Of a DNA stretch of 5,402 nt, positions 1-4,948 are shown piece by piece; positions within the stretch are counted from its first letter, which is position 1; each line of letters begins with the position of its first letter. The notes below the pieces were generated by a model. The model was not told the origin of the DNA and did not search any database. It saw only the letters and a list, made by a program, of their open reading frames with translations. This stretch comes from Candidatus Pacearchaeota archaeon. Lineage in GTDB: Archaea; Nanobdellota; Nanobdellia; Pacearchaeales; GW2011-AR1. Location of the stretch: positions 1-5,402 of the forward strand of contig WJLC01000004.1 in assembly GCA_014728745.1 (NCBI GenBank). The letters are read 5' to 3'. The position numbers and the translations under genes are program-made.

Positions 1-234
1 AAAAAAGGAAAACTCCTGAGTATAGTTGGAGGGATTGTCATCAAAGAATTAAAATACAAAAAATTCCGTTTTTATTTTATAACAGATGGATTCAAGATAA
101 GATGTCTGAAAAAAGAAGATCTTGTTGACCTGCTTTTAAGATTTGTCAGGATGTCAGACAAGAAATCTCAGCAGAAAACAATAAATAAAATTAAACATAT
201 TCTGCAGACGATTGGGCCTGAAGGTTTTGAATAA
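1..234 (+). CDS. C-terminal part of an unrecognised protein (5' end outside window)
   Basis: Frame 1 is open from the first base to a TAA at 232-234, giving 77 C-terminal residues. The piece starts with a hydrophobic stretch (LLSIVGGIVIKEL), then an aromatic/basic strand-like segment (KFRFYFITDG). A helical, lysine-rich tail follows and ends IGPEGFE. Composition and alternating hydrophobicity look like a real coding region rather than chance. I do not recognise the family, and no catalytic motif is visible. The gene converges on the minus-strand kinase gene with only 9 bases between the two stop codons, so the two transcripts probably overlap at their 3' ends. Confidence 0.75.
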   Translation, partial: KKGKLLSIVGGIVIKELKYKKFRFYFITDGFKIRCLKKEDLVDLLLRFVRMSDKKSQQKTINKIKHILQTIGPEGFE

Positions 235-243
235 AAATTATAT

Positions 244-810
244 TTAAATCAAATTTTCTCTCAATAAAATTCTATCAACTTGAGTATCAACATTCTTGCT
301 GGAATCTAATTTATAATGCTTGATAAATCCTCTTTTAAGGATGGGTATTTTAATTCTTTGCCAGTCTTTTCTCATCATTTCGTAAACTTTTAACCTGTCC
401 TTAGGATTTGCTCCTGGCCTTGTCTTTGAAAGGTCTGAGAGAATCCTGTTCCTTACTATCTCATCAGGAGCTATAACTTCTACGATAATTAATTTGCCAT
501 TGATATTTTGGATCATATTATAGAACAATTTTCTCATAGGATCTTTGTCAAATACAGCGTCCATTACAACAACATTATGCTTCTTTAATAAAGCCTCAAT
601 AGCTGCTACCTTATGCTTATAGAACTCAAATCTTATCTTATCAAAATCAGCTTTGCTGATTTTATTAACATCCACTTGTTTAAATAAAGGGGAATGTTTT
701 GCAAAATCATCAGAATCAAAAAATTTAGATTTTACTTTTTTCTGTATTATCTTACAGGTATAAGTTTTGCCTACTCCTGGTAATCCGCCCAATATGATTA
801 ATGTTGCCAT
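244..810 (-). CDS. P-loop small-molecule or nucleotide kinase-like protein (AAA_33/adenylate-kinase-like)
   Basis: The 188-residue protein begins with a beta strand leading into a textbook Walker A motif, GLPGVGKT (residues 9-16). A DSDD motif at 32-35 sits where nucleoside and shikimate-type kinases bind substrate or magnesium. A hydrophobic strand ending in Asp (VVVMDAVF, 80-87) is Walker B-like, and IIVEVIAPDEIVRNRI (108-123) matches the strand plus arginine-helix of the family. A lid-like basic segment, KTRPGANPKDR (129-139), follows. This order and length fit the predicted P-loop kinases of the AAA_33/zeta-toxin-like group, soluble and ATP-dependent. The substrate cannot be read from sequence; tRNA-modifying kinases and nucleotide kinases share this layout. 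The ATG at 808-810 puts Walker A at the usual N-terminal position. A GAGGTT at 829-824 is a weak ribosome site, 13 bases away. The gene lies 62 bases after the 256-residue gene on the same strand and could be read from the same transcript. Confidence 0.85.
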   Translation of the reverse strand: MATLIILGGLPGVGKTYTCKIIQKKVKSKFFDSDDFAKHSPLFKQVDVNKISKADFDKIRFEFYKHKVAAIEALLKKHNVVVMDAVFDKDPMRKLFYNMIQNINGKLIIVEVIAPDEIVRNRILSDLSKTRPGANPKDRLKVYEMMRKDWQRIKIPILKRGFIKHYKLDSSKNVDTQVDRILLRENLI

Positions 811-872
811 TTTTTCTTTTTTTAACCTCTTTATTTATTAATAATTTAATTAACTTAAATATTTAACTATCT
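811..872 (-). other. Short intergenic gap between two minus-strand genes
   Basis: These 62 bases are almost pure A/T. On the minus strand they contain an AT-rich block with a TTAAATATTTAA palindrome (868-857) that could serve as a TATA element, then GAGGTT, then an A-rich run up to the kinase ATG. No T-rich terminator is evident on the minus strand, so readthrough from the upstream gene pair is plausible. I cannot decide between an own promoter and cotranscription. Confidence 0.35.
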
Positions 873-1643
873 CTATACTGTCTTTTCATAAAAACCCTCT
901 AAATCAGTTATAATCTTTCCAAATCTTTTTTCTACGATTTGAGGACATCTGTATTTATCAACAAGTTTTTCTCTTAGTGAATTAAGTCCTTTAGAATCAT
1001 CATAATACTTTTCTCTAATTTGCTCTGCAAAGTCCTTAGGAGTAGCACCAATCATTTTCCCGTGAATTGCAAATTTTATTAATCTATAAACATCATCTTT
1101 TTCTTCAGTATTTTTAGAATATGCCCCAATATTGAATGCTTCTTTTCTAACATGAGGACTAATAACATCATTAAAAAAATTGTTTATTGACTCTAAATAT
1201 GCTGCTTGTTTTGCTGAAAAAATCTCATAATCAGAAGAGGCTGTTTTAACTAAAAAATTTGTTTGATAATTTGTGAATAATTCACTTCCCTCTTGTTTAA
1301 GCAAATCTTTTGCCATTTTTGCGATTTCTTGATTGTTGCAATATTTTCCATTAATATAGTTTGTCCATTCCTTGTGATCTCTATAATAAATTGCTTGTTT
1401 AAGGATTTTCTTTACAATTCCTCTCTTGTTTGGATATGCTAAACTTTTTGCATCATCGCCATCTAAGATTCTTCCAGATCTATAATCATTTAAATTTTTT
1501 AGAAACTTTAAGTCTGTTCTTGGAGCAAGATTTTTCTCAGCTAATATTGAGTAAATATTGTCCAGACTACAGATTTCACTTAATGTCTTTTCTGAACCTT
1601 TCTTTTCATTTGAATTAAGTATTTTTAGTTTCATTCTCATCAT
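873..1643 (-). CDS. Unrecognised helical protein, 256 residues, coupled to the receiver-like gene
   Basis: I do not recognise this family. The protein is soluble, without a signal peptide or membrane segment. It is rich in Lys, Asn, Tyr and Glu and is predicted by eye to be mostly helical. Notable segments are DYRSGRILDGDDAKSLAYP (53-71), a long amphipathic stretch with paired aromatics (143-160), and HGKMIGATPKDFAEQIREKYYDD (194-216). The last 40 residues are basic and helical, with a lone Cys at 233. The first ATG (1643-1641) forms an ATGA overlap with the stop of the upstream gene. The GGAG ribosome site (1649-1646) is only 2 bases from that ATG but 5 from the next (1640) and 11 from the fourth codon's ATG (1634). 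Translation may therefore begin at Met2 or Met4. The overlap implies balanced production with the receiver-like protein and probably a physical or functional partnership. There is no evidence of enzyme activity. Confidence 0.75.
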   Translation of the reverse strand: MMRMKLKILNSNEKKGSEKTLSEICSLDNIYSILAEKNLAPRTDLKFLKNLNDYRSGRILDGDDAKSLAYPNKRGIVKKILKQAIYYRDHKEWTNYINGKYCNNQEIAKMAKDLLKQEGSELFTNYQTNFLVKTASSDYEIFSAKQAAYLESINNFFNDVISPHVRKEAFNIGAYSKNTEEKDDVYRLIKFAIHGKMIGATPKDFAEQIREKYYDDSKGLNSLREKLVDKYRCPQIVEKRFGKIITDLEGFYEKTV

Positions 1644-2053
1644 CTCTCCTTAAAATTATTAATCATATCCTCTAATACTCCTTTTACTAAATTGTAGCCT
1701 TCCTTTTTAGCTTGTTCTAAAACTCTAAGACTATCACTATAAATGTAAACCCTTTCTTTGCCTAATTTATCCGCTAAATTAAAGCAAAAACCTTTAAGAC
1801 CATCACAAAAATAAACATCTGCATCAGTTGGAGGATTTTCAAGATCATAAGATAAGTTATTGATGTTAAAACCCGCTTCAGAGAGATGTTTATTTACTCT
1901 TCTTTTTGCCCCTTCTATATCTCTTTTTGCACCATAATCAAAAAGGATTATGTCATCTAATATTACATGAACATCATTAGGCGTTCTTGCTATCTTAGAG
2001 TACCTTTCAATAAGGTCTCTTTCATTATCTTCTATGATACATATTTTTGCCAT
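1640..2053 (-). CDS. Stand-alone receiver (REC)-like protein with an insertion
   Basis: The 137-residue product has the landmarks of a response-regulator receiver domain. An N-terminal strand ends in an acidic pair (KICIIEDN, E8/D9). A candidate phosphoacceptor Asp follows a hydrophobic strand (DVYFCDGLKG, D84). A Ser closes the next strand (RVYIYSDS, S106), and a Lys lies after an AKKEGYNLVKG helix-strand unit (K124). Known receivers use exactly this D-D, D, T/S, K set. The spacing is odd: the phosphoacceptor normally sits near residue 55, so about 30 residues (roughly 27-75) are inserted between the acidic pair and D84. No output domain and no histidine kinase lie in the window. The gene has a strong ribosome site (GGAGGT, 5 bases from ATG) and a divergent promoter facing the TrmB gene, and it overlaps the next gene by ATGA. 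It could act as a phosphorylation-dependent partner of that protein, or be a degenerate receiver fold used only for binding. Confidence 0.6.
   Translation of the reverse strand: MAKICIIEDNERDLIERYSKIARTPNDVHVILDDIILFDYGAKRDIEGAKRRVNKHLSEAGFNINNLSYDLENPPTDADVYFCDGLKGFCFNLADKLGKERVYIYSDSLRVLEQAKKEGYNLVKGVLEDMINNFKER
1644..1650 (-). promoter_or_regulatory. Ribosome binding site of the 256-residue gene
   Basis: Minus-strand AGGAGAG lies inside the end of the receiver-like gene and directly before a cluster of in-frame ATG codons at 1643, 1640 and 1634. Its closeness to the first ATG argues that the second or third is used. It supports reinitiation-style coupling across the ATGA overlap. Confidence 0.6.
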
Positions 2054-2058
2054 TTTTT

Positions 2059-2064
2059 ACCTCC
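2059..2064 (-). promoter_or_regulatory. Strong Shine-Dalgarno site of the receiver-like gene
   Basis: Minus-strand GGAGGT is followed by AAAAA and the ATG at 2053. This is close to the full complement of the archaeal 16S tail at a standard distance. It fixes the start of the gene and shows that this transcript has a leader, unlike the divergent TrmB gene. Confidence 0.8.
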
Positions 2065-2093
2065 AATCATCACTTATTAGTTAGAATAGGTAG

Positions 2094-2103
2094 CCTTATT
2101 AAT
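2094..2103 (-). promoter_or_regulatory. Candidate TATA box for the receiver-like gene pair
   Basis: Minus-strand ATTAATAAGG is the only good TATA-like element upstream of the gene. A start site about 27 bases downstream would fall near 2072, giving a leader of roughly 19 bases that carries the GGAGGT site. The 25-bp palindrome begins one base upstream and would cover the BRE position. Confidence 0.45.
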
Positions 2104-2104
2104 C

Positions 2105-2129
2105 TTTGTTGTAGATAATCTACTACAAA
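2105..2129. promoter_or_regulatory. 25-bp near-perfect palindrome, candidate operator between divergent promoters
   Basis: The left arm is TTTGTTGTAGAT (2105-2116) and the right arm is ATCTACTACAAA (2118-2129), around a central A at 2117. The arms match as an inverted repeat at 11 of 12 positions. The size suits a dimeric winged-helix regulator, and the adjacent TrmB-type gene is the obvious candidate. The site covers the BRE position of the minus promoter and lies just upstream of the BRE of the plus promoter (TATA at 2139). In characterised TrmB-like proteins such placement can repress one direction and activate the other. That this regulator binds here is inference. Confidence 0.7.
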
Positions 2130-2132
2130 ATA

Positions 2133-2147
2133 GAAAGGTTTATAAAC
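2133..2147 (+). promoter_or_regulatory. Promoter of the TrmB-family gene (BRE plus TATA), leaderless transcript expected
   Basis: A purine-rich GAAAGG (2133-2138) precedes TTTATAAAC (2139-2147). Counting about 27 bases from the TATA centre puts the transcription start at or within a base or two of the ATG at 2170. No ribosome site precedes that ATG. Both facts indicate a leaderless mRNA. The same nonamer recurs upstream of the genes at 3161 and 4741. Confidence 0.75.
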
Positions 2148-2169
2148 TTCTTATACTAATATTCCTATT

Positions 2170-2892
2170 ATGCCAACTAAAGAAGAAGTATTGAAGGAAT
2201 TGAACTTGACAGACAAGGAAATAAAGGTTTATTTAGCTTTGCTTGAGCTTGGTCAGTCTCCTGTAAATCCAATAGCAAAGAAATCGCAGTTAAATAGGGT
2301 AACTTGCTATGATGTTCTTAAATATTTGAAAGAAAAAGGATTAGTCAGTTATGTAATCAAATCAAGTGTAAAATACTTTGAAGCAGCAAACCCTCAAAAA
2401 TTATTAGGAGATTTGGAAGTAAAAGAGCAGAAAGTTAAGGAAATCCTTCCAGAACTAGAGGCGCTGAAAAAGATAACAAGAGAAAAGCCAAAAATAGAAT
2501 TATATGAAGGTATTGCTGGATTAAAAACAGTCATGGAGGATATATTAAAAGAGAAAAAAGAGACGTGGTTTATAGCAGATCCTAATTTTATGGACGCTTT
2601 ACCTTTTTATTTTCCTCATTTCATAACAAAAAAGAGAAAATTAAACATGTTTTCCAAAGTCATCACATTAGACTGCAAAAGGATGAGAAACTATAAAAAA
2701 AAGAACCCCAAAAAATATGTTGATCTAAGATTCATAGATCAAAGACTGCCTACAACAAAGATAATCTATGGAAACAAGACAGCAACATTGACATTTGAAA
2801 AAGAAAACTCCATAGGAGTTATAGTTGAAAACAAGAAAACAGCTGATACAGAGAGGAAATTATTTGATCTAATGTGGAAAATGCCCTGTTAA
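2170..2892 (+). CDS. TrmB-family transcriptional regulator
   Basis: The 240-residue protein starts with a winged helix-turn-helix of the TrmB type: LTDKEIKVYLALLELGQSPVNPIAKKSQLNR (13-43, helices 1-2), then a recognition helix around VTCYDVLKYLKEKG (44-57). A beta wing (VSYVIKSSVKYFEA, 59-72) and the NPQKLL motif (75-79) common in the family follow. A charged helical linker (82-104) leads to a C-terminal effector-like domain starting KIELYEGIAGLKTVMEDIL (108-126). That domain is of the phospholipase-D-like fold seen in archaeal TrmB paralogues, but no HKD catalytic motif is present, so it should sense or dimerise rather than cleave. The ligand is unknown; sugar binding is known only for some family members. 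The protein probably binds the palindrome at 2105-2129 and controls itself and the divergent gene pair. Its last residues (MWKMPC) end at the edge of a likely gene remnant, so the C-terminus may have been altered. Confidence 0.88.
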   Translation: MPTKEEVLKELNLTDKEIKVYLALLELGQSPVNPIAKKSQLNRVTCYDVLKYLKEKGLVSYVIKSSVKYFEAANPQKLLGDLEVKEQKVKEILPELEALKKITREKPKIELYEGIAGLKTVMEDILKEKKETWFIADPNFMDALPFYFPHFITKKRKLNMFSKVITLDCKRMRNYKKKNPKKYVDLRFIDQRLPTTKIIYGNKTATLTFEKENSIGVIVENKKTADTERKLFDLMWKMPC

Positions 2893-3038
2893 ATATAGCA
2901 GCAGAAGAAAACAATCCTTTTGCTTTGACTGTTTATGGATCTAAACACAACTTCAAGGACAATATAGAACAATGGAATAAAAAATACCCTGATAAAAAAT
3001 ACAGTTTAATAGAGGTAACTCCTAAAAACTTAAAATAA
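2874..3038 (+). pseudogene. Protein-like 54-codon stretch, probable C-terminal remnant of a lost gene
   Basis: In the frame of position 2874, translation runs open from a TGA at 2865-2867 to TAA at 3036-3038. No ATG is available near its start, only a GTG at 2874 inside the TrmB gene. The peptide reads NIAAEENNPFALTVYGSKH, then NFKDNIEQWNKKYPDKKYS, then LIEVTPKNLK. The pattern of strand, helix and strand looks like the end of a folded protein, not like noise, and there is no ribosome site. I recall similar C-termini (YG-x-H-x-F-x-DNI, then SLIEVTP) in uncharacterised small-archaeon proteins, but I cannot verify this. The likeliest reading is that a deletion removed the front of the gene and joined its tail to the end of the regulator. 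Alternatives are a frameshifted extension of the TrmB protein or a real small overlapping gene. Confidence 0.5.
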
Positions 3039-3160
3039 ATAAATTATTCATTAAACAATTTCTTAATCTGGGAGTTTGTTTTGACTAAAAAAACACCAGG
3101 TTTATAAACCATTATTTATAATATTTTGTAAAGAGTTCTGTTTAGATAAGGAATATCAAG
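3039..3160. other. Intergenic region before the 482-residue gene
   Basis: These 122 bases hold the promoter at 3101 and a T-rich stretch (GTTTGTTTT, 3074-3082) that could help end transcription from the TrmB gene. I see no RNA gene, repeat or further coding potential. Confidence 0.4.
3101..3109 (+). promoter_or_regulatory. TATA box of the 482-residue protein gene
   Basis: TTTATAAAC is followed by a second AT-rich block (ATTATTTATAATA). The expected start of transcription is near 3130, giving a leader of roughly 30 bases. A weak AAGGA (3148-3152) sits 8 bases before the ATG. The gene therefore has its own promoter and is not simply downstream of the TrmB gene. Confidence 0.7.
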
Positions 3161-4609
3161 ATGAAATTATTCGCAACATCATTTCCAATTGATAAAAGTT
3201 CAGATATGGATGATCTGTTAAAAGCAAGTAAACAATGGATATTCTATAGTCCTCATTATAGAGATCAATTTACAGAAGAACTTACAGATAGATTAAAGAA
3301 TCTCAGCCAGAATGAAGAAAAACTGATGATAGGAAAAAATTCTTTTGAGATATACAGGGCAAAAAAAGAACCTTCTAATTATCTGGGGATATCATTTACA
3401 GCACCCAATAAAAATCACAGCTGGAAAACAAATATAGTAGGAGTTAAAACCAAAGGAAAGTTTCTTGTTTCGATTGTTGTAAACTATGAAACACTAAAAA
3501 TGGGTGCAAAAGAACCAAGAGTAAACAAGCCTTATGTTGTTGAAAAGATAATAAGGGATATAGGTGGAGGTATAGACGGCAATCTCGAAGTCAAAGACAG
3601 ACCTCACAATATAGGGGAGGAAGAAGGATCAGAACACTTTGTAGCAGATATATTAAAAGGTCATAGTGGGAACGTGCTTCCTATAACCTATATAAGCAGA
3701 GATGATCAAAACTTGTGCCTGATAAACCCATATTCTCTTTCTAAATCCTTAGCAGGAATATCTCATGTTATGGTGGAGCCTTCAAGAAAATATTCATTCA
3801 GGCTGAAAGACAGCATGAACAGTGAAAATGTGTTTGACGGAGCAGTCGGCATATACTGGCCTGATGACGGAGGAAGACAATTCTGGCTTCCAAAAGTATT
3901 GAGAGAAGAAAAGGGTGCAATACCAAAAATTAGAAATTCCCTTCTCGAAAAAACAAGGCTGAAAAGGATACCTCTTGAACTCACTCTGGAAAATATCCAG
4001 AGTATAAACAACAAGAAAAAGATACAGACACTAGTAGAAAAAAGAAAAGGTGATGATGAAGTGCTTGAAGAGCTTATCTCAGAAACAGAGACAGAAAAAG
4101 AAATTTACAAAGAAGAGCTGGAGATAAAGGAAAAGCAGCTTATGGAGGCAGAAAGCAGAATCAGTTTTCTGGAGTCAGAAACAAAAAGGATGAGAGGAGG
4201 AGCTTCAGGAAATTATTTGAACAGCCCAGTAGTTGAAGAATTGTATTCAAATGAGATGAAATATTTTCTAATTACTGCAGCAAAGAGATCACTAAACAAT
4301 ATACCTAGAAAGATAATGAACAATTCTAGAAAAGCAAAGCTGCTTGAAGACATAATCAGCAACAACCAGATAGAAAAAGAAGAAAATATAAGATCCAGGC
4401 TTCTTAAAGAGGTAAAAGAGATATTAAAAGAAGGAACCCTTGACAGCAATGGAAGATCAAGATTAAAAAAGATGGGATTTGAGATATCTTCAGACGGCAA
4501 ACATTACAAGGTTTCTTTTGGAAATGCGTTCACATCAATATCAAAAACCCCTACTGATCATAGGTCAGGAAGAAATGCATATTCGCAGTTTAAGAAAATC
4601 TTTTTCTGA
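3161..4609 (+). CDS. Unrecognised multidomain protein with coiled coil and HicA-like C-terminal domain
   Basis: The 482-residue product is soluble, with no signal peptide. Four regions can be seen. Residues 1 to about 270 form an alpha/beta domain with SWKTNIVGVK (87-96), a glycine-rich IRDIGGGIDGNLEV (131-144), LAGISHVMVEPSRKYSFRL (197-215) and GAVGIYWPDDGGRQFWLP (227-244). Residues about 300-343 are a Glu/Lys-rich coiled coil. Residues about 352-425 are helical. Residues about 428-482 run helix, beta hairpin (GFEISSDGKHYKVSF, 439-453), strand with KTP (462-464), then helix, which resembles the dsRBD-like HicA/YcfA fold. H448 in GKHY sits where HicA toxins have their catalytic His. I recall bacterial proteins of unknown function with a similar N-terminal domain, some near defence genes, but I cannot name the family. 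RNA binding or cleavage triggered by a sensor domain is a hypothesis. The ATG at 3161 is the first after an in-frame TAG at 3143. The gene is single, with its own promoter. Confidence 0.85.
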   Translation: MKLFATSFPIDKSSDMDDLLKASKQWIFYSPHYRDQFTEELTDRLKNLSQNEEKLMIGKNSFEIYRAKKEPSNYLGISFTAPNKNHSWKTNIVGVKTKGKFLVSIVVNYETLKMGAKEPRVNKPYVVEKIIRDIGGGIDGNLEVKDRPHNIGEEEGSEHFVADILKGHSGNVLPITYISRDDQNLCLINPYSLSKSLAGISHVMVEPSRKYSFRLKDSMNSENVFDGAVGIYWPDDGGRQFWLPKVLREEKGAIPKIRNSLLEKTRLKRIPLELTLENIQSINNKKKIQTLVEKRKGDDEVLEELISETETEKEIYKEELEIKEKQLMEAESRISFLESETKRMRGGASGNYLNSPVVEELYSNEMKYFLITAAKRSLNNIPRKIMNNSRKAKLLEDIISNNQIEKEENIRSRLLKEVKEILKEGTLDSNGRSRLKKMGFEISSDGKHYKVSFGNAFTSISKTPTDHRSGRNAYSQFKKIFF

Positions 4610-4613
4610 TTCA

Positions 4614-4637
4614 TTAAAATATGGGCCCATTTAAAAT
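4614..4637. repeat. GC-rich 10-bp palindrome flanked by direct repeats after the 482-residue gene
   Basis: The perfect palindrome ATGGGCCCAT (4621-4630) is flanked on both sides by the heptamer TTAAAAT (4614-4620 and 4631-4637). It begins 11 bases after the stop codon. GGGCCC stands out in such AT-rich DNA. It could be a 3' processing or transcription-end structure, a protein site or a modification site. A five-pair stem with no loop is poor as an RNA hairpin, so a DNA-level role seems likelier. Confidence 0.45.
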
Positions 4638-4667
4638 CAATACAGAACCTTAAATATATCAAGGCCT

Positions 4668-4684
4668 GAAAATGAAACATTTTC
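4668..4684. promoter_or_regulatory. Perfect 7-3-7 inverted repeat just upstream of the rps17e promoter
   Basis: GAAAATG (4668-4674) and CATTTTC (4678-4684) are exact inverted copies around AAA. The element ends 6 bases before the TATA box at 4691, abutting the BRE position. This place suits an upstream regulator of the ribosomal protein/Alba transcript. As RNA it could instead form a short hairpin at the end of the preceding transcript. Confidence 0.45.
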
Positions 4685-4690
4685 GATACC

Positions 4691-4699
4691 TTTATAAAC
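4691..4699 (+). promoter_or_regulatory. TATA box of the rps17e-alba transcript
   Basis: TTTATAAAC is the same nonamer as at 2139 and 3101, followed by an AT-rich TTGTTTATTATTA. The predicted start lies near 4718-4720, leaving a leader of about 20 bases with a weak AAAGGGT (4727-4733) before the ATG at 4741. Confidence 0.75.
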
Positions 4700-4740
4700 C
4701 AATTGTTTATTATTAAACCACTAATAAAGGGTAAATTACA

Positions 4741-4932
4741 ATGGGAAGAATAAAGACAAAATTAATCAAGAGAATTTCACTGAAGCTGTTTAAACAGCAC
4801 AAAGAAGAGTTTAAACCAGATTTTGAAGAAAACAAGCAATTAGTTGAAAGCCTTGCAGACGTTCCAAGCAAGAAGATAAGAAACGTTATCGCAGGTTATG
4901 TGACTAGACTAGTAAAACAAAAGCACGAGTAA
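4741..4932 (+). CDS. rps17e: Small-subunit ribosomal protein eS17 (S17e)
   Basis: The 63-residue product is a full-length archaeal S17e. It has the basic N-terminus MGRIKTKLIKRISLKLFKQH, the F-x-x-DFEENKQLVE block (residues 27-37), a short DVPSKKIRN turn, and the C-terminal IAGYVTRLVKQ helix. All are hallmarks of the family, and the usual archaeal length is 60-70 residues. It is a structural protein of the 30S subunit, found in archaea and eukaryotes but not bacteria, and it identifies the window as archaeal. It is the first gene of a run with alba (16-base spacer) and shares its promoter at 4691. Confidence 0.96.
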   Translation: MGRIKTKLIKRISLKLFKQHKEEFKPDFEENKQLVESLADVPSKKIRNVIAGYVTRLVKQKHE

Positions 4933-4936
4933 ATAC

Positions 4937-4942
4937 GAGGTG
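4937..4942 (+). promoter_or_regulatory. Shine-Dalgarno site that sets the alba start
   Basis: GAGGTG is followed by AAACAA and the ATG at 4949. The GTG at 4940 that opens the frame lies inside this site and so should not be the start codon. Confidence 0.8.
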
Positions 4943-4948
4943 AAACAA

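Noticed and set aside
1430..1618. Open frame on the plus strand opposite the 256-residue gene
   Set aside because: It lies wholly antisense to a longer, better-supported gene with its own ribosome site. It has no ribosome site itself, and its product is a low-complexity Leu/Phe/His mix typical of reversed AT-rich coding DNA.
2487..2892. Active phospholipase D-type nuclease domain in the TrmB-family protein
   Set aside because: The fold context is right for the family, but no H-x-K-x4-D motif is present, so catalysis is not supported.
3763..4500. Two open frames on the minus strand (3763-4014 and 4213-4500) opposite the 482-residue gene
   Set aside because: Both are Ser/Leu/Phe-rich shadows of Glu/Lys-rich coding sequence on the plus strand, without ribosome sites or promoters. 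A membrane-like look is an artefact of this reversal.
4668..4690. Bacterial-style intrinsic terminator after the 482-residue gene
   Set aside because: The inverted repeat is AT-rich, lies about 60 bases past the stop and has no T-run after the stem. A promoter-linked site fits better, although a transcript-end role is not excluded.
4940..4948. GTG at 4940 as the alba start codon
   Set aside because: The GTG is part of the GAGGTG ribosome site. The ATG at 4949 lies 6 bases after that site and gives a normal Alba N-terminus.
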